Assembly (NCBI GenBank): GCA_964017145.1
Contig: OZ024843.1
Span: forward strand, 3,428,443 to 3,492,442
Length of the DNA: 64,000 bases
Origin: Agrocybe praecox
Lineage: Eukaryota > Basidiomycota > Agaricomycetes > Agaricales > Agrocybaceae
Direction of reading: 5' to 3'
Part shown: piece by piece, positions 48,765 through 57,890 of the stretch
Position numbering within the stretch: the first letter of the stretch is position 1
Layout of the letters: each line of letters opens with the position of its first letter
Notes under the pieces: generated by a model
Seen by the model: the letters and a program-made list of their open reading frames with translations, nothing else
Database searches by the model: none
Told to the model about the DNA's origin: nothing
Program-made: the position numbers and the translations under genes

Positions 48765-49806
48765 AAAACCGCAAAAAATGTTTTTCAAGTAATTATCGAA
48801 TCCCTGAACCCCGTGTCCGGAGATTGTTTCGATACATAGCAAGCTAAATACATACCTGGTGTGATTAACGATCGGCAAGCTGCAATTTCCTGAGCGCTCA
48901 ACAGTGGGAGTCAGGGAAGGAATTATCATGGAGTTTTGTAACGCTCTTTCGCACATTGCATGGTTTGATATTGTGAGAGATTTGAATGCTGAGCTTTTCG
49001 CAAGTATTACATGTCCAATGAATGAGCATAACTTCTGATTTTGTTGTAAATTGGAAGTTGGACAGGGGGAAAGAGGGAGAGGGCTCGATCACAGGAGCAC
49101 GTGGTTAACGCGTCGCGGGGGTTTCTTTCTGAGAAGTTTGCCTCAGTCACCAGTGGCGGTTATCAACTTGTCATGCCATACTATAGGCCTCAGATAACTT
49201 GTAAGTTACCACATTATGCACTGTTCCATACTACCTTCCTGCGCTTATGCCTTTCGTCCCATAGCTTGTTCTTTGGCCCCTAGACATAATTCGATAATTG
49301 ACATTTCATACCACTTATCAACCACTCGTTCTTGTTCTGTCTAAGTGCCTATCCGATGCAATGGAGCCTGTAAGAAGAACTTGGAGCTGACCATCGGATT
49401 CAAGAAAGTTACCCAAACTTTTTGTGGGCGCGAGATTGACTTTCTGTCGAACTCGAAATAGAAACGAATCCTCGCTGTTGTCGGCAAAATCAGGGGATAC
49501 TCGATGGTTCGAATATGCATCAATAAACATATGTACGGCATGCGCGCACGATGGGGCACATATCCAGGATAGGTCAGAATCCAGATCAGGAGTCTGATGT
49601 TGTACTAGGTATGATTTCTCGAACATAGATATTTGGAACATGTTGGACAGACGCAATTGGACCATCTTTGATGCAAGTCTCTGCCAACAGCACATGATCT
49701 CAAATGATATAAACGAACATTCGTACTAACCTCAAACAAGAAGGAACGCTAGGACCTGCGAGCTAGTGAACACACCTCTTTCTCACTTTTTCTACATTCT
49801 TGGCCG
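48765..49806. other. Intergenic between WDR89-like gene and P450 B
   Basis: The + strand carries no supported gene. On the minus strand, 49318-49695 is an open frame of 125 codons with ordinary protein-like composition (SWICAPSCAHAVHMFIDAY), preceded by a possible intron (GTTAGT to GGCAG at about 49682-49731). No family is recognised and no good start exon was found, so it is not called as a gene. Confidence 0.45.
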
Positions 49807-52616
49807 ATGATGGAGATCCCTCCAGGACTCTCTTACCTCTGCAGAATATCACCCTTTCTTCTCTTTCCGTCCGCCGCTGTCTTTGGTCTTCTGCAATTCA
49901 ACTATCTTTGCTCAGGTCCAACTGTACCATCATGGCTCGCTACTCTTGGGGTCTTGCTAGCACGACCACTGTTATCTATTTTTCAACGCTATTATCAGCG
50001 TTACGTTGACGAGAGGGCAGCGGTAGCTAACAATGCATTCATTATCCCACATGTACGTGAAGACAGACCGAATTTCGCTGGGCTATCCCTTATTGCCGCT
50101 ATGGTGAAGGATATGGAAGACGGATGTGTTGGTGCGATGGTTTTCTTTTTTACAATACGTGCATGTATTGACGTTTCGCGCTAGGCGATCTTTATGACAG
50201 CTGGAGGGAACAATATGGGAATATCTACCAGTTGAGGCTCTTAGCAGATAATCGAGTGGGTGTTGCTGTAAAATTATAACGACCCGTTTACGAGCTTGCT
50301 TACACCGTTCCCCAAGGTTTTCACTTTCGAACCAGATCATGTCAAGGTGAGTTAACCACAAGTCTCAACGTTGTTCACAATTAATTAGTTTCTATGCAGG
50401 CTATTCTCGCGACACAGTTCGAGGATTTCGAGAAAGGTTTATTTATGTTTCCCCTTCATGAACGATTAGCAATTACTGACGCATATAATTATTTATCATA
50501 GGCCCTGTTTTTTATGAGCAGCTGCAATCGCTTCTTGGAACGGGAGTGTTCAATTCCGACGGTAAGTTAGTTAATATGTGGTACACGCTACATCACGTCG
50601 TCTAATAATAAATCAATCGTTTCTGCAGGCGAAATGTGGAAATTCCATCGAACCATAACACGTCCCTTCTTCAATCGCGAACGAATTACGGACTTTGACA
50701 TATTTGACGCCCATGCGGACCATGCGCTTAGATTAGCCAAAGCTCGTCTTGCTGAAGGACATGCGATCGACTTTCAGGTATGTCAATATACAATTTATAT
50801 AATTTAATTTTTGCCTTTCACTTGACGAATCTAATCTTGAATCCTGACAATGGCAGGACCTGGTTTCGCGGTTCACACTAGACACCGCCTCAGAGTTTCT
50901 CTTTGGGAAGAACGTCGATTCGCTCTCTGCCGGTATCCCATATTCGGTGTCTTCTGGCGTCAAGGACTCTTCTCACTTCAAGAACCACCCTTCGAACACG
51001 TTCGTGCATGCTTTCACTGAAGGCCAGACGCTGGCAAGTCGGAGGCTGCGATATGGACCGAGTTGGCCTGCGATGGAGTTCTTCAAAGATAATGTACGGC
51101 CACATAGGAAGGTCGTTGATGAGTATATAGAACCTATACTGTTGAAAGCCTTGAAAGATCATTTGATGGAGAAGAAACCCCAAGAGGGCGACGAGGTAAC
51201 TTTGCTATCGCATTTGGTCCAGCAAACACAAGGTAAGAAATCATATGTTGTTGTGTTCGATGCTATCTCTCATTTGCCTTTAGATATTAAGATTCTGAAA
51301 GATGAAGTAAACCGACTTTACTCCCTATTTTCTCTCTCACACACACTGGAATTCTTTTACTTAGATCGTCAATCTCCTCGTAGCTGGACGCGATACGGTA
51401 TCTTGATACGCGATTCTCACTTCCTACATCTAATTATTTTACTCTAGACAGCAAGCACACTTACATTCTCGCTGTACATGCTGAGCGAACACCCAGAGGT
51501 CGCTGCACGCCTTCGTCAAGAGGTGCTTGATAAAGTAGGGCTCAACAATCGGCCAATGCCCGATGACGTCCGTGAGATGAAGTATCTACGGGCGTTCATT
51601 AATGGTGCGTTCCTGTATGCTCTTTCAAGTTTCAAATGGTCCTTGGGTCTGACCCATGTTACTACTTGTTGTCTGAAGAGGTCTTGAGGCTCTACCCGCC
51701 CGTGTAAGTCCGATGAATCCCTGACTGTTTTCTTCTTCCTCTGATCAACTTGATCTATCTAGTCCTTTCGACGTACGGTATATTGTTTTTCCTTCTGTGG
51801 ACTCTGCCATACCATAAACGGCTGACGAGTACGAATCGAATCGATATCCTACAGTGAAACCAAAAAAGCGACGCTCTTGACATCTAAATCACCTGGGTCG
51901 AAGCCGTATTACGTTCCGCGTAACACCACGTCAGGAAATTTCAATGAATAACATTACTATCATGCTCACTGAAGGGCCTCGTTATAATATCAGTGTCTTC
52001 TACAGTGTCTTCTACATGCAAAGGCGGACGGATTTGTGGGGTCCGGATGGTAAGTTCTCAATTTCCTTTCTTGTCCCTTTCTACTTTGCATTTGACACAA
52101 TAAATTAGCTCTGGAGTTCGACCCAGATCGATTCTTGGACGAGCGGGTACACAAGTACCTCACTCCGAATCCGTACATCTTCACTCCTTTTAATGCTGGT
52201 CCTCGGATATGTCTTGGTCAACAGGTGTGTTTTGCAGCTTCCAATATCTAATATCCATTCCTCTGCGAATAATACGGTGATTTATATGCTAGTTCGCATA
52301 CCACGAAACCTCCTTCTTCCTCATCCGACTTCTGCAGCGATTCGCCAACTTCAGGCTCGCGCCCGATGCGCAGCCTCGTGAATCCAAGCCCCCGGCTGAG
52401 TGGGGTGCGGGAGGAGGCGGACGCAAGGCGAAGGAGAAAGTCTTTCCGTTTATCCATTTGACTATGAGTGTTAAGGTGGGTTGCTTTTTTCTTTCTTTTT
52501 GGTTTGCAGGTGTTTTGGCTTGGGTGTTCTGGTCGAGCTTGGTCGTTCCCTCAACACTCACTTTTTGTTCTTTATAGGGCGGCTTATGGGCGCGTATGGA
52601 TGAACTAAAGGGATGA
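49807..52616 (+). CDS. Cytochrome P450, CYP63-like, paralogue B
   Basis: Seventeen exons: 49807-50131, 50185-50255, 50317-50346, 50400-50436, 50502-50561, 50629-50777, 50857-51232, 51284-51306, 51365-51397, 51448-51604, 51679-51703, 51763-51777, 51855-51929, 51994-52049, 52109-52224, 52293-52475, 52578-52616; 589 residues. The N-terminal anchor reads [19 protein letters not shown]-helix AGRDTT (364-369), K-helix EVLR (421-424), heme loop [10 protein letters not shown] with Cys512, and C-terminal [12 protein letters not shown]. Eleven coding exons have the same length as in paralogue A. The ATG is followed by a second ATG one codon later. All catalytic motifs are present. Its inverted partner lies 5.4 kb upstream, beyond the two intervening genes. 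Confidence 0.93.
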
Positions 52617-52871
52617 AACTGTATTGATAAACTGGAACCTCGAGCGCTGCTTACTGGACTTTGGAACTTTCCTGTAAGTATTTATGGGATAAATATCATC
52701 ATCATTGTGACAAGGCATACGCCTTGCTTCGCTCCAGCACCAAAAATACAAATAGAACTTGGAGACATTTGGAATTTGAAAGTGTAGGCATCAAGTACAT
52801 ACTACCAAAATTAAAGTAAAGAGAAGATGACACCGACGGGGATATCTGTAAGATGATTCCAAATTTGGTGA

Positions 52872-53015
52872 GGTATACAAATTAGAGAGACCGAGGACAA
52901 AGGAAGGAATATGTATAGCGAGAGTAGTAAAAAAGAAAAAAAAAAGTCATTAAATTGAGAAAATGAGTGAAAAGAACAATCTATGTAGAGTAAATGCTAG
53001 GGACGTCCCCCAGTA
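52872..53015. repeat. Direct repeat flanking the 2.6-kb element, left copy
   Basis: Matches 55619-55740 in the same orientation (words AAATTAGAGAGAC, GGAAT, ATAGCGAGA, AAAAAGTCATT, GAGTGAAAAGAAC, GGAACGTCC or GGGACGTCC) with scattered differences. It lies immediately outside the inverted repeat at 53026. Confidence 0.7.
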
Positions 53016-53186
53016 CCGTGCGCTTCCTGTGTCAGACAGGATTTAAAACTAGCCTTGACGATTTTTGAACTAGGCTTAACAAACTGAGTACTTATTCCCC
53101 CCACACGGCGGGAAAGCTATAATTAGCAGCAAGCAACCATAGTACGTAATGTGTATGTTTACCTCGGAGCATAATTAGTAGTGCTC

Positions 53187-53278
53187 AACTATCGCACGTA
53201 TACCTGCGTCAAATTTCAGAAGCCGACTATAATTGTACTCGACTTCTGAAATTTGATACAGGTATACGTGCGATAGTT
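53187..53278. repeat. Imperfect palindrome, arms ~40 bp
   Basis: Left arm begins AACTATCGCACGTATACCTG and the right arm is its reverse complement, continuing through TCAAATTTCAGAAG with two or three mismatches. The loop contains CTATAATTG, a word repeated throughout this area (CTATAATTAG at about 53117, 53357, 53460 and 53586). Strong stem-loop or cruciform potential. Confidence 0.85.
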
Positions 53279-53326
53279 ACGCACAGGAGGTTACCACCGG
53301 AAGGTCCCGAGACATATAGTCCTCAA

Positions 53327-53624
53327 GTGAATAAAAATAGCCATTTCAGGAGCCGACTATAATTAGTAGCAAGCAACTATAGCATCACTAGATGCAAGGT
53401 TCCGTGGTTTTCACACAAACCACGGAACCTTGCATCTAGTGATGCTATAGTTGCTTGCTACTAATTATAGTCGGCGAGTCCTGAAATGGCTACTTTTTCA
53501 CTAGATGCAAGGTTCTGTGGTTTGTGTGAAAACCACGGAACCTTGCATCTAGTGATGCTATAGTTGCTTGCTACTAATAGTAATTATAGTCGGCTCCTGA
53601 AATGGCTATTTTTATTCACTTGGG
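53327..53624. repeat. Nested long hairpin array, outer arms ~95 bp
   Basis: The outer arms 53327-53420 and 53527-53624 are near-perfect reverse complements (AGTGAATAAAAATAGCCATT at the tips; CTAGATGCAAGGTTCC inside). The centre 53421-53526 is itself another inverted copy of the same sequence, so three to four alternating copies of one ~90-bp unit are present. Almost any pair can form a hairpin. No coding capacity. Confidence 0.9.
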
Positions 53625-53755
53625 GTACTTAATCGGCGGGTCCGTCTTTGCAGCCCCCCGCAGACGTTTGACTTTCTTTCTTTTCTCCAGCCATACTTCT
53701 CTCTTGGGACTATCCACTGATACCCAATATAACACTACAAAATTCAAATTCTTAC

Positions 53756-54676
53756 ATGGCATTGGGAAACAAGAAGATTCTCAAACGAAGACTGGACCGG
53801 CTTCGCTGCCTGAGGCGGGCGGCTAGTCGTCGTGCATACCTGGCGGCCAAATACTTTATCAACTCAAACCACTCCGCTTCTGCTGCCAGGACGGAACACC
53901 ACATTCACATACATGGCAACCTCAATATAGCGCAACTCAACAGCCTGTATAACCACAACCACAATCACTCAACGACCAATTCGTACTCCAATTCCAACAA
54001 CACGACCAACACTACTATACAAGAGTCATTTAATGATAACTCTGATTCCTCAAAGCGATTTACGCGTACAATTCACAAGGAGAGTATCAATTACGCTGCA
54101 GAAGGATCTGGCCCAACAGAGGAGTCGGTCAATAATAGGCTCGATTGTTCAGGTAATTTATGTTTGTGTGGTCAAATAAGACAGACTTACGAACTCTCGA
54201 AATTCAGAGCACCAGAATAATTCTATCAATGAGGTACTCCACGTAAAGGCAATAGAACACCTCGAGGATGAGGATCAGACAACGGAAAGCGCACTTGGAA
54301 TCGCAATATGCGAATGTTCAGGTATGCCTTTCATATTTCTGTGGTCCATTAAGTCATACTTACGGACTTTTTTTATTGAGGAAATGGAGACGCTTCTATC
54401 AACCATGAAGCTATCGTGAACAAGATGTCAGGCGTCGGAAATAAGGATAGACCCATTGAAGGTGCGTTCTTGTATCGTACTCTTAACTATAAATATATTC
54501 GCTCATATAGGCATCTGATATGCTCAGGTAAATCCATGAAGGACTACGCACAGCATTTCTCACTCTCAGCCAAGTCCATGTTCGCCCCACCGGGCGTGGT
54601 TTCGCTCATTTCCTTGGGCACGGTGATAATCATTGGGTCTCTGGTAGTATTCAGGATGAAGCCTTTCAAATCCTGA
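53756..54676 (+). CDS. Basic, Asn/His-rich protein with C-terminal membrane anchor, unknown
   Basis: Four exons, 53756-54152, 54208-54321, 54381-54461 and 54528-54676, give 246 residues. If the 66-nt intron at 54462-54527 is retained the frame stays open (268 residues). The first 35 residues are strongly basic (KKILKRRLDRLRCLRRAASRR). They are followed by a His/Asn-rich stretch (EHHIHIHGNLNIAQL; NHNHNHSTT), an acidic middle and, at the C-terminus, one hydrophobic helix (VVSLISLGTVIIIGSLVVF) ending MKPFKS, i.e. a tail-anchored topology. Three exons end in a repeated D/E-C-S-G or S-G junction theme. It resembles no transposase, integrase or helicase. It lies inside the inverted-repeat segment 53026-55607. 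Coding status is supported by consistent splice frames; function is unknown. Confidence 0.6.
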
Positions 54677-55618
54677 ACGTGAACACTGATTTTGTACAAT
54701 ATTTATTCTCATAAGGCTTCTCTTAGTGTAAAACAAACACATTTCTTTCTTTTTCTTTCTTTCAACGTGTCTGAAAGTGGCTGTGCTTTCCGCATTAGTA
54801 TCTATTCTGATCGGTGGACCACGTGGTAAGTTACACTGCCACACAATTATGTGTAGAGTATAAGCGCCCATTAGGTTACCTTCACTAGGGCTGTGTTAGT
54901 TTTCACCATCCATCATCATAATCATCACTATCAGATTAATAATGAGTTCACCACCATAATAATGCGGCTCGGACCTAATAATTCTACTTTTATCCCGGCC
55001 ATATCTTTGCGCACATCACATCATCAATGGTCATTCTGTTTGTTTTACATGTATATCAGGCATATATACACATAAATGTATAATGTATACTACAGAGTAC
55101 ATATATAGTATATATAGGACATAATTTACATATATCACAGAAAACCGAGGCAAAAACGGATGAGAAAGAAAGTATGACCTTGGCCGTCACAGTCGCCGTG
55201 GCACGGCGAGCAGAAGGTCGTTAGCAGATGGGAATGCATTCCTAATTAGGAAATGTGTTGAAAAATGTTGGCGGCACGCGCGGCATCAGTTATGCAAGCG
55301 GCACTTGGAGAGCGCGTCACGGAACGTGAATTTCCTTCTTATCAGGCGGTTTGTACATACCCATGAAGACTTGCTCAGTTATATGCCCGAAAGTGGGGGA
55401 CCCTTATAGGTGATGCTGCAGCAACATTTGGCTGTTTTCTCACGCCGCTTTGAACTCCAGTTCGTCGTGCTTTGCATGTTATACGCATCTGGCGTCGCTT
55501 TTTATTTTATTTTTATTTTTACTTACATATACACAGTCTAATAGCGCACGGAGGTCAAGCCTAATTCAAAATCGTCAAGGCTAGTTTTTAATCCTGCCTA
55601 ACACAGGAATCTCACGGT

Positions 55619-55740
55619 GTATATATAAATTGGAGAGACTGAGAACAGAGAAAGGAATTATGAATATAGCGAGAATACTTACTCAAAAAGAAAAAAGTCA
55701 TTGAGTGAAAAGAACACAATCTCAACGTTAGGAACGTCCT
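55619..55740. repeat. Direct repeat flanking the 2.6-kb element, right copy
   Basis: Same-orientation counterpart of 52872-53015, starting 11 bp beyond the right inverted repeat. Differences are mostly small indels in the A-rich middle. Confidence 0.7.
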
Positions 55741-56591
55741 CCGACTTCGGAGATAACGTATGCATGCCGCCCAAGTGATCATCAATCATCATCTGGCTGA
55801 CCAATACTCTAGCTGACAATAATAGCTCGCGCCAAGGTTGGACTTGTTCCTGGTTGTTCCTGGTTGTTAACTTCCAACTTCGGATTGGCGGTGGGCGCGA
55901 ATTTTGAAAAGAACACGTCACCAACGTCTCACGAGTACTGTTCCTGCTTCTAGGTCGGATTCAGGTCTTAGAATACGGTGGGTTGGAGCTTAAGTGACAA
56001 GTGTCAATGGCATTGGCAGGAAAGATCAACGACATATGTAGTTGAGGAGATTAAGGGGATGTTGAGGGGATGTATGTATGTAATACTAATACTATGGACT
56101 GGACCTGCCAATGTAACGCCACGCATGTTTTTTTGGGGTATAGTGTGGTGTACTGTGTAAAATATGAATAACTAATGCATCTAATGCATCGGTATAAGCA
56201 TAAGTGTATACCGAAGGACGGCGAAACGAACGGGTCGAGAAAGGCGGGTATGTACTATGTACTACTGTCTTCCCTCCCCTTCGCCCGGATAAAAAGAAAC
56301 ATCTTTGGGCCGATTAGGACCCAAAGGAAGGAAGTGCCAGTGAGCACCGAAATGAAAAGAACAAAGAACTCCTCCCCCCTCTCTCTCTTGTTGAGTATAA
56401 AAGTGGATGGATGGATGGATGGTTTAACTCGACAAGATACCCCAAAAAAAGTTAAAAACACTACTACCTAAAAACAAAAACAAAAACAAAACACACTGAA
56501 GATACGCCGATATCATAGCCTAACACACCCAACCTCTACAAGTTAACGCCCCCAACCCAGCCCAACCTAACCCATACGTGAACAACCTCTC
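55741..56591. other. Intergenic, no gene seen
   Basis: Contains a short (GGAT)n tract at about 56405-56422 and AT-rich patches. Short open frames on both strands have no features. Together with 54677-55553 (AT-rich, also without a gene) it separates the unknown + strand gene from the 3' end of the minus-strand membrane protein. Confidence 0.5.
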
Positions 56592-57258
56592 CTAACGCGC
56601 CTCGCCAGCAGCTTCACCCTCAGGTTGAGGTTCGACAATCGTCAAATACACATGATGATCCTCCGCCCCATATGGCTCCCTCCCAAAGAACGCCTTGATA
56701 TCAAAGCCCGTGATGTGTGCCTCGCCTGCGGAGCCCGTGAGGTCCAGACGCGGGTGGCGCGCTGCGAGGCTGTGCGTGACGAAGTGGCAGACGAGGATGA
56801 AGATGAGGACGAGGAGGAAGATGATGGTGCGTAGGCGGAAGGCTGTCGTAGTGGTGCTGGTGCCGGTGGTGGTATTGAGGTTGAAGGAGGCAATGGTGTT
56901 GTACGTGGACCCCTGGACGGAGATGACGCGTTGGATGAGCGTGGGCTTTGGTGGGTCGGCGAGGAAGGCGATGGAGAAGTCCCGGTTATGGGAGGGCGAG
57001 GAGGGGGTGACGATTATCGCTGGTAGGGGGGATTTCTCAGTGGCCAGGGGTAGAGACAGGTCTGGGAAGGGTCGTGGAATTGAATATGAGTCGCTTCTTT
57101 TTCTTTTCTTTTCGCGCTGAAACAGGAACTCACCAAGGGGCGCCGGGATGAGCTTGTAATCGGTGCGCTTGGGCAAGCGGTGAATGCGACCTGCAGTTAC
57201 ATTGTAGGTATCTTTCTTCTTTCTCTTGCAATCTAGAAAACTCACCTGGTCGAGACAT
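56592..57258 (-). CDS. Single-pass membrane protein, basidiomycete-type, unknown
   Basis: Three exons read on the minus strand, 57258-57246, 57190-57134 and 57061-56592, encode 179 residues. The first exon contributes only MSRP plus one base; the join gives MSRPGRIHRLPKRTDYKLIP, a compact basic N-terminus. A folded-looking middle follows (DFSIAFLADPPKPTLIQRVI, VQGSTYNTIASFNL), then a single membrane helix (IIFLLVLIFILVCHFVTHSL, about residues 112-131) and a C-terminal domain of about 48 residues with DLTGSAGEAHITGFDIKAFFG. Starting instead at 57245 would read through the intron and lose this N-terminus. I recall similar hypothetical proteins in other basidiomycetes but no function. It is divergent from SWD1, 632 bp apart. 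Confidence 0.75.
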
Positions 57259-57890
57259 GGCTTGTTCGTGAGCGAAAAAGTTGAAGGACGTAAAAAGAAG
57301 TTGTGTTGTTTTCTTCTGTCTTGAAAAGAAGAGGACTACGACGAGGACGACGTAGCAACGATTCAAAGGTAAAGAATGTGTGGCAGCTATGTAGCTGGTG
57401 GTGATAGGGAGACACGGAAGAGAATAAGGAGGCTCAAAAGTGCGCTGATGGAAAGGGAAGAAGGTTGGAACGGACTCGGGTTTAACTCGACATCAATTTA
57501 CCGGTTGTCAAGGCCGACTCTTGGCCACTTGCTGCTCAGAGATCCTTATATGTTATAGACATTTATCATACATAAAGTACATAATATAGTACAAGTCTTC
57601 GTAGTAGTTACAGTGCCAACAGTCAGAGCAAGTACTCAGCTGACAGCAAAGTCCAAATGTGCCAATTTCGGATTTTCCCGATGTTTTCCCTTTATTTGGC
57701 GTTGTTGAAAAGAAACAATATCGCCGTCTCGTCGCGTCGCGCCAACTCGATCCAACTCATTACACTCGATAACCGCGGTTAGCAAACATGGCCTGGCTAC
57801 TATGAATTCCACTACAAATGCCAACCTCAGAATACTATCATCAGCATCACACAGGCCCCCCACTTTCGACCAACAGAAACTTGAAGAACC
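57259..57890. promoter_or_regulatory. Divergent intergenic region upstream of SWD1
   Basis: 632 bp between two outward-facing start codons. It contains TTATATGTTATAG (about 57545) and other AT-rich words that could serve as core-promoter elements, but no specific site is assigned. No gene seen; a 75-codon minus-strand frame (57636-57863) has no features. Confidence 0.45.

Larger units (their letters stand above)
53026..55607. mobile_element. Transposon-like segment with ~55-bp terminal inverted repeats and one gene
   Basis: 53026-53080 and 55554-55607 are inverted copies (55 and 54 bp, roughly 87% identical; both start CCTGTGT, with a perfect core ACTAGCCTTGACGATTTT). Between them lie two large hairpin arrays (53187-53278 and 53327-53624) and one four-exon gene (53756-54676) unlike any transposase I know. 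Outside each inverted repeat sits one copy of a ~130-bp direct repeat (52872-53015, 55619-55740). A short target-site duplication is not obvious. This may be a non-autonomous DNA transposon that has captured a gene, or an inverted duplication that happens to bracket one. The boundaries are taken from the inverted-repeat ends. Confidence 0.5.

Noticed and set aside
49318..49695. 125-codon minus-strand frame between WDR89-like gene and P450 B
   Set aside because: Composition is plausible, but no start exon, family or conserved motif could be identified; kept only as a note in the intergenic entry.
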